Shown here: one piece after another, positions 1-11,206 of the stretch
How positions within the stretch are numbered: position 1 is the first letter of the stretch
Layout of the letters: each line of letters begins with the position of its first letter
Origin: Asterias rubens
Lineage: Eukaryota; Echinodermata; Asteroidea; Forcipulatida; Asteriidae
NCBI RefSeq assembly: GCF_902459465.1
Contig: NC_047073.1
Coordinates: 6,200,001-6,264,000 of the forward strand
Length of the DNA: 64,000 bases
Direction: 5' to 3'
The notes under the pieces: model-generated
Seen by the model: only the letters and a program-made list of their open reading frames with translations
Databases searched by the model: none
What the model was told of the DNA's origin: nothing
Translations under genes and position numbers: made by a program

Positions 1-529
1 CTACAATTTTTGAGAAACGCATTTTATGAAACAATTATTTTTTGAAGTCCGACATCCGATGTGAAAACAGTGATAAGATTTTTACTATTTTTGAGTGACT
101 TCTTAAACATTCATAAGGTTTATTATTTCATGTGCATATTGGGCTACACATGCAAACCTTAGTCTTTGACACATACCGATGTTTGCTTTAAAAATACATT
201 TTACTCCACAGCAAACAAACAGTAATACAAATCACAGTCACAACACCAGGGACTCTCACAAATTGTTGTATCTTCACATAATATAAAAACCAACTACAAA
301 TGGTCCTGAGAATGAAAGAATACAATTGCATACAAATTTTGTTACAAATTATGCCCTGCAGAAACTTGGCACAAGTAACAAACAATTCTTTCTCACAGCA
401 AATGATGTGAAGAAGACTGCACTTTCGTTAAAAGGGTGTATTGCCATGATTCAAAGTCTTGTGGCTGTACATTGAATTATTAATATTAATTTTTGTGTTA
501 GCAGTTAGCAGTTAGCACTGTGTGCTTGA

Positions 530-655
530 CAGTACTTTCTCGAGCTCTGTGAACAAATCACAGGCATATTACTCTGGTTGGATTCGAACCCATGACCTTT
601 TCAATTCTAGAGTAGTGTCTTACTAACTAGACTTATGAAATGATTCTCACCCAGT
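530..655 (-). repeat. tRNA-derived SINE remnant
   Basis: On the minus strand this reads as a degenerate copy of the SINE seen more completely at 12660-12830 and 52590-53075. The B-box-like segment GGTTCGAATCC lies near 583-593 (read in reverse), followed by the characteristic CACAGAGCTC tail. It is too diverged to be a tRNA gene. Confidence 0.55.
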
Positions 656-1557
656 TACTTCATGTGCAAATCATCCCTTTATATCTATAGAGAGTGCACA
701 TGTGTATGCTGTAACAACATGTAGTGCGAGTTCATAATTCTATGTACAGCCAAAGGCCTGCTTTGATAATGACGATACAGCACCTAAAAAAAATGTATAC
801 AACAATTGTTTTGAAAGACCCAAATTCTCTATTAAAAACAAAATATAGCGCTAACCTGTAAAACAATTATGCAAATAGGGTATAGTCACACTTTGATCAA
901 AACACTGAATAAAAGTTAAAGTTTTGTGTGGGATTTTACGAATAATCACATAAGTATGTTTATAAATATTGATTCATAGGAAAAATTGAAATAAGAAACT
1001 TGGGTTTGGGAACTATTTCATAGCACGTGGCAGTAGTACAGGCTAAACAGTTCTCAGGACATTTGATTCTGATACCAAATTTATAAAAACCAAAAGCTTT
1101 AAAATGAAAAACAGTTAAATGTTGAAGATCATAACCAGTCATGTATTTTCTACATACTTTATTTATAACCAAATCCAGCATTGTAATGAAGACATAGAAA
1201 GTGCAAGACCTCAAGACAAACAATACAATTAACCAACAAAAAACAAAACAACTACATAATTAAGTTAAGTACATTTGACCATTTACACCATTAAGCAAGG
1301 AACACACCAAGTTAAGGTCATAGCTCAGTGCCAGTGTTTCTGCTACTAATTAGACATGTAGGGCACACTCTTTCTCTAGCGTTACCCTGGTGCTTTGGTC
1401 AAATATGCCAGAAGCCTGTGTAATGAGTAACAACATTTAAAACACTGCGACAGGACATATGCAAAAGATTGGTCTACATTCAACTACAATGCTGAAATGT
1501 CCATTTTATGCTTATCTACTCCATTTCAATAGAGTTGGAACTCTATATCCCAAATCG

Positions 1558-1765
1558 CACTTAGAGGGTTTGGGTACTTTTTGTACAACACAAAACAGAA
1601 AATCCACAGATTAAAAAAAACTCATACACGGTTTGAAGATAATGATGGTATAAAGCTTCCCATAAAACATTACTTGCTAAGGTGCAGTGCTGTAGTTTTC
1701 GAGAAATTGAGTAAAATAATTTCACAAAAATAGTTTTCGTCTCATGTGATGAAAATTATTTAAGC
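1558..1765. repeat. Dispersed repeat, GGTTTGGGTACTTTTTG type
   Basis: This segment starts with GGTTTGGGTACTTTTTG and continues through TAATGATGGTA and AAGCTTCCC. The same order of blocks recurs at about 15225-15425 and 32497-32660, and in reverse orientation at about 25290-25402. It is an interspersed family of unknown class; I could not define its ends or a target duplication. Confidence 0.6.
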
Positions 1766-2289
1766 ATCAACGTATGTACTGGTAAATACAGTGTACACGC
1801 TAAAATAATACCATATTTACTTGACTCTCCTGAAAACATTGCTCTGTGAGTATCACTTTTTTCCCTCAAAAACTTGAAGACTCATGAAGCAGAAACTTTG
1901 ACAGGTAAATTATATTACATACATCTTCATTCACCACTGTGAGTAGGGATTCACGTCATGACCAAAAACAAAAGGTAGGCCTATCAAAACCCATAAAAGC
2001 AAGGGGGGGGGGGGCCAATCCAATTGGATAAATTTGTTATATTATAATTCTCTATCTCTAAAATCAGTCAATGTTATTTTTACATGAAATTCATGGGGAC
2101 CTACTCTCAATGTTGGTATGGATATATTGTGAAGAATATTTCAGATAATAACTTATTACATTATTTATCCTTTCATATTTTCTGTATTTCATTGAGAGTT
2201 GGTCTTTCATAAGAGAACCGACAATGCAGCAAAATATCTAAATCAAATTTATATTGCTTGCTCCACTGCATTTTTTCTTCCTGGCATCA

Positions 2290-2601
2290 TCAATCCGTCT
2301 TCTTTGACGTCCGACCCCGGGCACGCGCCATGTTGGCATCTCTCTTGGCTTTTCTCTTCTTATCCTTTTCCTTCTTATCAATATCCTTCATGAGGATGTA
2401 AGACAAGATGGCGCTGATGATGAACAGCGGAGTTAAGCAGAGGAACACAGTGTACAAAAATCCATAAGGGTCCTTGGCAACCCACATGATGATGTTCTTC
2501 TCCAGCCAGTATCGCCAAGTTCCATCATCCACTCCTGGGAATTCGTCCGCTGCCCCTGTGGGTGCCGTTGGGTCTTCTGATCCGTCCTGACCATCCGCCA
2601 T
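2290..2601 (-). CDS. SMIM15: Small integral membrane protein 15
   Basis: This is a single coding exon for a 103-aa protein with one membrane segment at about residues 48-71. Ahead of the segment is the family signature AKDPYGFL and inside it LTPLF. A strongly basic, Lys/Arg-rich tail follows at 72-101. Known SMIM15 proteins have this same order and are somewhat shorter (about 74 aa); the extra length here is an acidic, Gly/Pro-rich N-terminus. Its function is poorly defined in any animal. I chose the ATG at 2599-2601 because a splice acceptor (TTTTCTACAG on the minus strand) sits at about 2644, which leaves a 42-nt 5' UTR in this exon. At least one noncoding upstream exon is therefore expected, probably near 3450-3760. 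The gene is divergent from HCCS. Confidence 0.88.
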   Translation of the reverse strand: MADGQDGSEDPTAPTGAADEFPGVDDGTWRYWLEKNIIMWVAKDPYGFLYTVFLCLTPLFIISAILSYILMKDIDKKEKDKKRKAKRDANMARARGRTSKKTD

Positions 2602-3957
2602 TTTTAAAGATATCGTTCGATGAGTAACAAAAAGTTGTTGACTCTGTAGAAAACAATAAACATTTATCATAAGATTGATTAAATCTTTCTCTTCACAGTT
2701 ATGAGTTTATGAAATTAAATGTTGTAAACAAAAGTCAAAACAAATCAAGTGACATTAATTTCATTATTTGCTCTTGGCTCATAACAAAAAACTATGTTTG
2801 TTGTTTGTTTAGAGTAGGGGATATTATAAACACTAAGCTGGCAACAGCCTACTCCTAGAACTACATGTATATCAGGTTCATTTCTCTATCAACTCCACGA
2901 ATGAGACAATAGTGAAAAGAACCATAGTTTTACACAATGTTCTAGGACTCGGAGTATAGCAACAGCCTCCTCCTAAAACTATGAGGTTCACTCCGCTATC
3001 ATATCCATGAACGAGACGATACCAGAACAAACCACACCTCAAACTCTCTTGAGTGCGACAAACATTAATTTATTTAAGCAGTAGGAAGGTATATGATCGA
3101 TTATGAATATGATTAATGTATTGCACAAATCAAGAAAATGTGATTCTTCAGCAACTTTTGTTTTTGATCAATATAAAATACAAACAATCAATCAATTCAG
3201 TAAACTAGCTATGAATTAGCGGGTTTGGAAGTCTAATAATGTCAGTCAGTGTCGTGATTGCAACTTGCAAGTTCTGCACTCGTGACTCTGCACTGCAGTC
3301 TAACTCTAACTACCTGGACCTAGGTTATAACGAGAAAAGACTAATAAGACAATATTTTATATTTAAGTAAGGAGCAGAACCATTATTTTGGACTAAGATT
3401 TTAAGAAACACTTTAGACAAATTGTGAAAAAGCGCCCTCTCGTGTCTTGGCCTTCAGGACTTGCCCTTCTTTAATTTTAAGTTCTTGTTGGTAGGTAGCC
3501 TAAATAAAACAAGGAATCGTGTGAAATTAATGCTCTATTCACAAAATTTAGCATAAAACGTTAAAGGAAATAGCTTAAATCGACTTACTCTTAATAACAA
3601 CGCCAACGGCTTGCTAATTGTGTATTTCCTTCAATGTAATCGTGCTCAAAAAGTATTACAGGACGTGCAAATCAGCAGAATGTAAATTGACCATGGGCGC
3701 TGCCATTATTGTACAAAGAATGCTGGGTAATATTAGTCATTATTTTATACCGAGGAACACAGTCGAAAATGAAAGTTCGTAATCTTTATTTTTTTAAATA
3801 GAAAAAAAAATAAAAATCAGAAATAAGCTTTAAATATTATTTGATTTAAAACAAAAATGGATTTGTAGTATCTTATACATTTTTATATATTTTAACCATT
3901 TGCAAGGCTGTTAGAAATATAAAAGAACGATTAAATAACGTATTACGCAAACTTTCC
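2602..3957. other. SMIM15 5' UTR, intron and probable promoter side
   Basis: The piece 2602-2643 is the spliced 5' UTR next to the SMIM15 start codon. The rest should hold the first intron and an upstream noncoding exon. The stretch around 3430-3740 is less AT-rich than its surroundings and is the likeliest promoter region, but I see no clear TATA box or initiator. Confidence 0.4.
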
Positions 3958-4600
3958 CGGTCCTACTAAAAGCCGACAACTCGCCGACAACGCCGACAAC
4001 AAGTCCAGAGCGCCGACAACTCGCCGCCAACAAGTTTTAATTACCTCAAAAATGGCCAATAAACCATAGATGTATTAGAACTATATGTGTTCTGTAATAT
4101 AAACATAAAGTTAATGGAAAAACTTCACAAAAAGTGTGAATTTTTAACCAGAAAAAAACTTCACTTGCACGCCATCTTGGCTTAAAAACCGTGTTTGGAC
4201 CAGACCATTATGATACGGGTAGATTTAGCACTTGTCAACAACAGAGGGCGGGCTTCATGTGAAGACCTTCACTGCAGTGTGCACAGTGCATGACGCCCGC
4301 CCTCTATTGCTAAGTCTGACTCACCCGCATCATAATGGACTGGTCCGAACACGATTTTAAGCCAAGATGGCGTCCGACCGTTTTCCGTGAACGTTCAGTT
4401 TTTTTTCTGGTTAAAAATTCACACTTTTCGTGAAGTTTTTCCATTAAATTTATGTTTATATTACAAAACACATATAGTTCTTATACATCTATGGTATATT
4501 GGCAATTTTCGAGGTAATTAAAACTTGTTGGCGGCGAGTTGTCGGCGCTCTGGACTTGTTGTCGGCGTTGTCGGCGAGTTGTCGGCTTTTAGTAGGACCC
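3958..4600. mobile_element. 643-bp hAT-like foldback element (MITE), copy with GCCGACAAC iterations
   Basis: The two halves are long inverted repeats of roughly 250-280 bp each. Both ends begin with S-GGTCCTACTA when read inward. An 8-bp direct repeat, AACTTTCC, flanks the element at 3950-3957 and 4601-4608, the length expected for a hAT-type target duplication. Just inside each end the 9-mer GCCGACAAC and the related CTCGCCGACAAC are repeated several times, typical of subterminal transposase-binding arrays. There is no transposase, so it is non-autonomous. It lies between SMIM15 and HCCS. Confidence 0.88.
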
Positions 4601-4848
4601 AACTTTCCTAATACTCACGCGCGTGTGGAATTCATAGAAGTTGTTTGGTTGCGGTAACGTTTTCTTGCACTTCCAATTTTTTGCAGCATTTATTCTTAGT
4701 TTCCCCTTTTCAAAAACGGCAAGCGCTGTTGGTAAGTTATCATTGTTTAGAATTAATAATAATATGTAAACAACTGAAGTTTAAAAAGTTGTTCGGGTCA
4801 GCAAAAACTCGAACACTCACCTCTGACAGTGACACACTCTGCTGACTC

Positions 4849-5290
4849 GGGTCCTACTACTCCTAGTACTACTTGCCGTCAACTCGCCGTCAACTCACTT
4901 GTGCCGTCAACTCGCCGTCAACTCCTCCAATATACATTTAAAATCCACAAAAGAAGCATAGAACGGTGACGTATCAGCTGGAAGAGAATTTGCGTAAGTT
5001 TAAGGTCATATTTCGGAATAAAAATTGAGTTTTTTTTTCTTGTGAAAAAATTATCTCGAAGCAGCAAAACCGTCGGCCGCCATCTTGCTTTTTCATATGG
5101 ATTAATCTTGGCCCAAGATGTGAATGAATTTGTACCGAAAACCATGAGAAATATGTAGTTTAGCCCAGACTTAACACTTCCGTGCCCCATTTATAAATTT
5201 GTCAAGTAAATTTAATGAGTTGACGGCACGAAAATGATTTGACGGCGAGTTGACGGCAAGTCGGCGAGTTGACGGCAAGTAGTAGGACCG
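4849..5290. mobile_element. 442-bp hAT-like foldback element (MITE), copy with GCCGTCAAC iterations
   Basis: This is a second foldback element 248 bp from the first. It has the same terminal S-GGTCCTACTA but a different interior. The 8-bp target duplication GCTGACTC is present at 4841-4848 and 5291-5298. The subterminal motif is GCCGTCAAC, which differs from the neighbour's GCCGACAAC by one base. The short open frames inside it are by-products of the inverted repeat. Confidence 0.87.
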
Positions 5291-5298
5291 GCTGACTC

Positions 5299-5470
5299 TG
5301 ATCTCAGTCTGAGGTCTGAGTCTGACTCTCACTCAGTCTCATCAGACAACGATATGATTATGTTATACTTATGATGATGTCTGTCTCGGCTCTGAGCAGT
5401 GAGTTCCCCTCCCCCCCCCCCCAGCTCTCAGTCTCAGTATGGTCTCAGTCACTGTGCTGTGTCGGGTCAG
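5299..5470. repeat. CTCAGTCT-rich low-complexity sequence
   Basis: This is a pyrimidine/AG-rich stretch of imperfect CTCAGTCT and CTGAGTCTGA words, with a C homopolymer at about 5409-5422. It lies directly upstream of the predicted HCCS first exon and may belong to its promoter region. I see no coding potential. Confidence 0.5.
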
Positions 5471-5579
5471 TGAACGCGTCTCGTTGATTTGAATTTAGTA
5501 AAGAAAAAGAAACTTTACTAAAAGTCTAAATAGTTAAAAAGTAACTTAAATTAAATACTTTATAAAGTTTAAAAGTTGA

Positions 5580-5645
5580 GAAACTTTCTTGAGAAATACA
5601 GTGTATACTCCAGGCATGGAGGCTAATTCTACCTCCATGCTCCAG
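5580..5645 (+). other. HCCS: Probable noncoding first exon of HCCS with a small upstream ORF
   Basis: A strong donor, CCAG|GTGAGT, ends this segment at 5645, and the acceptor GTTCACAG at 6105-6112 precedes the HCCS start codon. The segment contains an ATG at 5616. Joined to the exon starting at 6113, that frame ends at once in TAA, so it would be an 11-codon upstream ORF, not the N-terminus of HCCS. The exact transcription start is not visible. Confidence 0.5.
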
Positions 5646-6130
5646 GTGAGTCCGGTGCAGGGCATAAGGTTTATCGCGATTCGGAACCTCAATGCGTTGT
5701 GGGAAGGCAGATGGGGCAGTTTGCTATGTGTTGTATGTTGTCATGCACGACTCGCGCACGCATCGCCTATATCTTTGTGTGGAAGTGTGGGTTCAATGGG
5801 GCCCTCTCTTGATATTTTGCTATTCGCGATAAACCTTTGGAGTTGACCCTCGCCTCAGATGGCTCTCTTTTCTTAGACTAGAGTTATGTATACTCTTTGG
5901 AAGGCTTTAAATGCAATAAGAAAAAAAGAAAGAAAAACCTACCTACAGAACTATTTAGTGACAGCAGAATATTTATTTAGTTTTTGTTAAGACGGAACAA
6001 ATTGCTGTCGATGTTGGAACCAGTCCCACCAAACTACATAGCCCAGTTGCAACAATTATCCCTCAATCCTCCTAAGATTTAAATATGTTTTTAATTATTG
6101 ATCTGTTCACAGCAATAACTCACAGACAAT

Positions 6131-8676
6131 ATGGGCGGTGCCAGCTCAGCACAGGTCCAAGCTTCCACACTAGCGACGAGTATCATACCCTCCAAACACT
6201 CATCAACAGAGACATTAGATACTGAAAATGTGAACAGAGCAGTAGCACCACCAAAAGAATGTCCAATGCACACGTCTAAAGGAGATGGTGATTCTTCATT
6301 GGACATTAGGAAGATGGCTCAAAGTGGTCAAATACCCAGTGGATGTCCAATGCATAAGGGTGGGTCATCAACAGGAGCAGCAGTGTCTGGAGGCGGGGAC
6401 TCGGTCAGCGAATGTCCAATGACTGGTGCAACGTCTGCTACTCTAATAACTGATAGTAGAACAGACGATATAGATCCACAGAACATGGTGAGTGAGTTAA
6501 GACCTCGGACGATGGACATGGTCGCCAGTCAGCAGGCCTTGAAATAATCCACGGCACCCCCAGCAACAGACCGATGCAGTAGGCTCTGCCCACGACGCAT
6601 GTGTGAGCAAGAACACATGAGCCTCTCCAATGCTTTTCTGCACAACTCTGTCGCGCGCGCCAAGCATATGCGCACGCATGGCGGACCTTATTTGTCGGAC
6701 CTTCGTTGCGTTGTGATTGGTCAATACGCAAAGGGGCGGAGCTTAAAGGAACACGTTGCCTTGGATCGGTCGAGTTGGTCTTTGAAAAGCGTTTGTAACC
6801 GATTTTGATAAAATGTATATGGGTAGAAAGAAGTTGTAAAAGTAGAATACATTGATCCACACAAACATGCCTCGAAATTGCACGGTTTTCCTTTTACCTC
6901 CTCTACTAACACTGTCGGCCATTTATTGGAGTCAAATTTTTTACTCTAATAATGGCCGACCGTGTTAGTTCGCACAGTATAAGGAAAACCACGCAAGTTC
7001 GAGGCAAACGTGTGGATTATTGTATTCTACTTTTAAAACATCTTTCCAACCATTTATGCATTTTATAAAAAAGGGTTACAAACGCTTTTTATAGACCAAC
7101 TCGTCCGATCCAAGGCAACGTGTTCCTTTTGGATTGGTCTATTGCAGTGTTGCCCTGTGTTTTTTTACTATGGTGCCCTTTGCAAGGTTCAAATATGAAT
7201 GGCCAACTGGATTCTACAACTGTTTACACTAATTTTTGCTTTGATAATCTTGCAGGCCTGGAATTTCATTCTTTTTCACAATGAAAGGGCAAGGCCATTT
7301 TCATTTTGCAAAGGGCACTCCCAATGGAAAATCTTAAAGTGAATGGGAAACTTTTGAAGGGCACCAAGGCCAACACGAGGGGCAATGGAGCCTGTATTGT
7401 TTTGCCAAAAGTTTAGTTTTTATACCGTACTTTAGCCCATTAATAATTGTATCGACGTCTGTGTTATTTAATTAGTTAAGTTTCAACCTATTCAATCCTC
7501 AGATGCCACCACCAAATCAGAGACCCGCTCCCGATCAGCCTTTCTCCCTCCCGATAGATCGTCAAGTCTCCAGCATCCCCAAGGGGGGCAAAGAGAACGA
7601 GAAGTGGGTTTACCCTTCTGAGCAGATGTTCTGGAATGCTATGCTTAGGAAGGGCTGGAGATGGAAGCCTGACGACATCTCTCAGAAAGACATGCACGAC
7701 ATCATCAAGATACATAATGCTAACAATGAACAGGCATGGCAAGAAGTCCTGAAATGGGAGGCTATGCATGCCAAGTAAGCAATTTATAAATAAATGTGAT
7801 CAAGCTAAACGAGTCCTTCGATGGAGATATCAGTATGGAGAAACAAGCCAAAACATGCCAACAGTGTTATTTTCAAAACTATTTTCATAATATATCTTAT
7901 TTTATATAAGCAATTTTCTTCCTGATAAATAACACCAAAACAACCTTATTGCACAACTTTGTGTGCTTTCGGGTGAAGAGTAAAAGGCTTCAGGCCTGAA
8001 GTCTTTTATTATTATTTGAGTGAGGAATTACCTCTTTCTCAAAAACTTTGTTTCTTCGGAGGGAGCCATTTCTCACAATGTTTTCTACTATCAAGAGCTC
8101 TCCGTTGCTTGTTACCAAGTACTTTATTATGCTAGCAATTGTTTGAAGTAATTACCAGTTCATCATATTTAATTTTATTTAACAGAGAATGCGGAGACCC
8201 AAAGCTTTTGAGCTTTGGTGGCAAGTACACTGATGTTTCACCTCGAGCAAAGTTCAGGATGTGGCTTGGGTAAGATTCAAAACAATTTAAAAATATTTCA
8301 ACATTACGTAAAACGGAATAAATAATGTTTCAATTCTGAAAGTGGAAGTTACAATTGTCATCATCATTGTGCAATCTAAGACAAGGCTGTTTTAGTGTGA
8401 CATGTACATGATTGATATTATGACCTGCCATCCATTTTATTATAATTTAAATTTTGTTTTAGCTATGAACGTCCATTTGATCGCCACGACTGGACAGTTG
8501 ACAGATGTGGCAGAAAGGTCCGCTACATCATTGATTACTATGACAGTGGAACGGTTGAGAAAGATTACAAGTTTGCCCTCCTTGATGTAAGACCGGCACT
8601 AGACTCTCCTGGTGCTTTGTGGGATAGAATGAAGGTCGCTTACTGGAGATGGATGTACGATAGCAAACAGGATTAG
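6131..8676 (+). CDS. HCCS: Holocytochrome c-type synthase (cytochrome c heme lyase)
   Basis: Covalently attaches heme to apocytochrome c (and c1) in the mitochondrial intermembrane space. Coding exons are 6131-6487, 7503-7774, 8186-8269 and 8463-8676; all junctions are GT/AG and the phases join into 308 aa. The N-terminus is low-complexity and carries three Cys-Pro heme-regulatory motifs at C44, C72 and C95. The conserved core begins with MPPPNQ at residue 120 and includes [14 protein letters not shown], the heme-ligand His in IIKIHN at about residue 190 (I believe equivalent to human His154), and FDRHDW plus DVRPALDS near the C-terminus. The product is about 40 aa longer than the human enzyme, mostly in the N-terminal CP-rich part. 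The start at 6131 gives MGGASS and is the first in-frame ATG after an acceptor. Introns hold a TTAA-flanked foldback at 6747-7128 and another repeat at 7950-8160. Confidence 0.95.
6747..7128. mobile_element. TTAA-type foldback element, family A (copy 1)
   Basis: This near-palindromic element in HCCS intron 2 has ends that read AGGAACACGTTGCCTTGGAT inward. The centre holds two inverted GGCCATTTAT blocks. The left flank is TTAA at 6743-6746; the right TTAA is mutated. Other copies are at 28846-29197, 51409-51727 and 56670-57044. TTAA flanks suggest a piggyBac-like mobilising enzyme, but no transposase is here. Confidence 0.8.
7250..7400. repeat. Dispersed repeat, CCTGGAATTTCAT type (copy 1)
   Basis: The block order CCTGGAATTTCAT, AAGGCCATTTTCATT, GGAAAATCTTAAAGT and GGGCACCAAGG recurs at about 32100-32240 and 39040-39160. 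No clear ends or target duplications were found, and the class is unknown. Confidence 0.6.
7950..8160. repeat. Partial copy of TTAA-type family B just upstream of HCCS exon 4
   Basis: This matches the right half of the elements at 21364-21748 and 23930-24315, sharing GTGTGCTTTC, GAGGGAGCCATTTCTCACAA and AGTAATTACCA. The element lies only about 25 bp from the acceptor of the exon at 8186, so it probably supplies part of the intron end without disrupting the splice site. Confidence 0.65.
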
Positions 8677-10199
8677 AGCTCACTCAAGTTTCATTTCATG
8701 TATTTTGTATTTGATGTTTTTTCTTGAAAGTCAAGTTGTTTTTTCATTCAAAGTCCTAAATCTGTGTGTATCTTTCTTCTACAGTGCAAATTGATGGTAA
8801 CTTAAGATAACATTGCCACGGAACAGAAATCTTGATGTCTGAATGGGTTTTATATCTTGATATGATGAAGTTTGAAATTGATAAAGACATTTCAACATCA
8901 AGTTGTAAAACATTGTTTCCGACAACCATGTTTTGGTATCTTGTCAATGTATTTTGGGTGATCATGCAATTGCAGTTTTATTTTACATATAATTTTAGGG
9001 GCAGTTGGGTCAGGCAAGTGCCTTCCACCTCTAGGAGCCTGGTTCAAAATCAAATCCCACCGAGGGCACTAAATGGGTTTTCAGTCCCTACCCGACTGCG
9101 TGGGTTTCCCTGGATTAATTCTCTGTTTTTTTTCTCCAGTATCTAAGTATAGACTTCCTTCTTTGTCTTCTTTCCATTGGGGTTCTGCACCAGTATAACG
9201 ATTAACTTTGCCTTTGTGATAGTCCTTGGCTCCACAACCAGTATTAACAAATGAATAAATTAAATTATTTAAACATGTCAACATTCACAGAAATTGTAAA
9301 ATTTTGCTACACACAGATTGTAAACCTTTGGTTAAACTCAAAACTCTTTTGTTGCTTGAAAAAAAGAAATCTGGATCTTTGCATGAACAGAAGTTGAAAT
9401 TATGTAAAATTTGAAGTGCTGCATGGTGTAGGACGTAAGAAGTAAGAACCAAGTTGGTTGATAGGTAACGACTATATGTGAATAAAATCGCTACCGAGAG
9501 AAGTGTTTGTTTTGAGAAGAGCTGGGGTTGAGGAGATATACATAGTGCTTCTGGGCTGAAATACGTGTGCTAGCATTTGTCCATGTTAACTCGATGGAGC
9601 ACCCAAACAAAAAAGAGAGTATGTTAACTTAATCTTTCTTAGAAGTTTGCACAATTTTAAATTCGTTTTCTCTTGTACTATTGTGGAAATAATAGTGGTA
9701 TCTTTTCCAAGGACTTTGCCAGCTTGTGGAATAATTTTAATAATTCATGTACATAGAATTTTAAGGAAAAGATTGTGTTGTAGTTTGTATGAAATAAATA
9801 ATTCATGTTTTTTTTCATTCTGCAGAAACATGTGGAGTTGTTTAATTTGAAATTTAAAGCAACAATTTTTAAGGAGTTGTTTTTTTCAGGGAAACTTAAG
9901 TCAGCTAAATTTGTTTCAACTTCCTGATGCAATCTTGTAATTATTTAATGTATAGTGATAACATCATTTACCAATTAAAAGCATTTTAAAATGGAATTTG
10001 TGTGAAAACTGTGTTATTGGTTTGATTTATTTCTTAATAATTCTTGTTGCTTTGGCAAGGTTTTAACATACTATCATGTTCTATATCTGCCATCTCGCAT
10101 TATTGAATCTCCCCTTTGGTCTTTCACTCTTAGCGCCTTGAGCATCACCGAGTGACAGATATGTGCGCTAAATAGACTATGTGAACTTTGTTTACAATA
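8677..10199. other. HCCS 3' UTR and flank, no further gene seen
   Basis: The first part is expected to be HCCS 3' UTR. Candidate AATAAA signals occur at about 9246 and 9481, and others follow near 9787. A fragment at about 8996-9120 with GGCAAGTGCC and CAAATCCCACC looks like a tRNA-type SINE piece. No coding frame is convincing. Confidence 0.5.
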
Positions 10200-10560
10200 A
10201 GTGTGACCTTGTACATTCTTTGAGTATACTGGCAGGTACAATACTGCACAGATCATGTGAGAAAGTTTACAATTTGTGTCATAATTTCTACATAAATCCA
10301 AGAATTATAAAAGTAAAAGCTGAACAAGTTTTTAGATGTGTCCCTTTCATATCAAAAGTTGATAAGAATTAGAATCTTCATAAAATATAGGATTTTATGA
10401 TTTCTTCCATTAGGCTGTGTACAAATCGTGCCTGCAGGAAGTCCAGGCTCTTTGGCTCTTTTGTAAACATGTGATGTCACAGGTCACATTGTCTATAGGA
10501 ACCCACTATTTTTTATTATTGTTGAAGAAACTAAACTTCAACAAGTACATCATAGTTGAC
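10200..10560 (-). repeat. Dispersed repeat shared in inverse orientation with 59690-59990
   Basis: Blocks such as TTTGTAAACATGTGATGTCACAG, ATCAAAAGTTGATAAG and the ACATAAATCCAAG segment occur here. Their reverse complements appear in reverse order at about 59690-59990. It is an interspersed family of unknown class. The open frames across it are incidental. Confidence 0.65.
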
Positions 10561-10839
10561 AAACCTGGTTGTATCTGTGTACATAGAACATTGATATAAA
10601 TTAACAGCTCCAAATTGCATTTACTGATATTTATATTTTTAATGAAACACATCTCAAATCTGAGTACAAAAACTTCTATTCTACTTGGACAAAATCCGGT
10701 TGGCACAAAAGTCATTATGGTTAACAATCCTTACAGAATTTGTAAGAAAAAAACTTGCCCATGTTCACATATTTACATAAAAACGTACCACACTGCCAGC
10801 AACTGTTTGGTTAGCAAAACAAAATTCTGTAATGTTCCT

Positions 10840-11206
10840 TTAAAACCATTATACACTTTCGGTACAGAAAAAAAGTTCACAGATTTACAAATAACTTACA
10901 GGGTTTACAGAAAGTAATGGTGAAAGACTTCTCTTGAAATATTGTTCCATGAAATGCTTTACTTTTTGAGAAAACATTAAAACAATATCAGTTCTCGATA
11001 GCGAGAATTACATATTTATTTTAAACACATGTCATGACACAGCGAAATGCACAGAAACAAGAGTGGGTTTTCCCGTTATTTTCTCCCGACTCCGATGACC
11101 AATTGAGCCTAAATTTTCACAGGTTTGTTATTTTATATATAAGTTGTGATACACAAAGTGTGGGACTTGGACAATACTGTTTACCGAAAGTGTATAATGG
11201 CTTTAA
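10840..11206. mobile_element. TTAA-type foldback element, family C (copy 1)
   Basis: Inverted ends read AACCATTATACACTTTCGGT on the left and mirror it on the right, each beside a TTAA. The interior contains CTCCCGACTCCGATGACC and CACAGGTTTGTTATTTTATA. Related copies are at 36037-36373 and 40656-41054. The ends resemble those of family B (AAAGNCANTGGACACT), so families B and C may be mobilised by related enzymes. Confidence 0.75.

Larger units (their letters stand above)
1..2289. other. Intergenic or 3'-flanking sequence, no gene seen
   Basis: No open frame here has splice context, homology or composition that suggests a gene. The right end may hold the SMIM15 3' UTR, which would be transcribed leftward. 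It contains a degenerate tRNA-type SINE near 530-655, a dispersed repeat at 1558-1765 and a run of G at 2003-2014. Short open frames in this stretch are AT-rich and unconvincing. Confidence 0.6.

Noticed and set aside
5589-5846. Plus-strand frame starting in the predicted HCCS exon 1
   Set aside because: It runs through a strong GTGAGT donor at 5646 and is not in frame with the HCCS coding start.
6438-6860. A 140-codon minus-strand frame across HCCS exon 2 and its intron
   Set aside because: It is antisense to a well-supported HCCS exon and continues into a foldback element.
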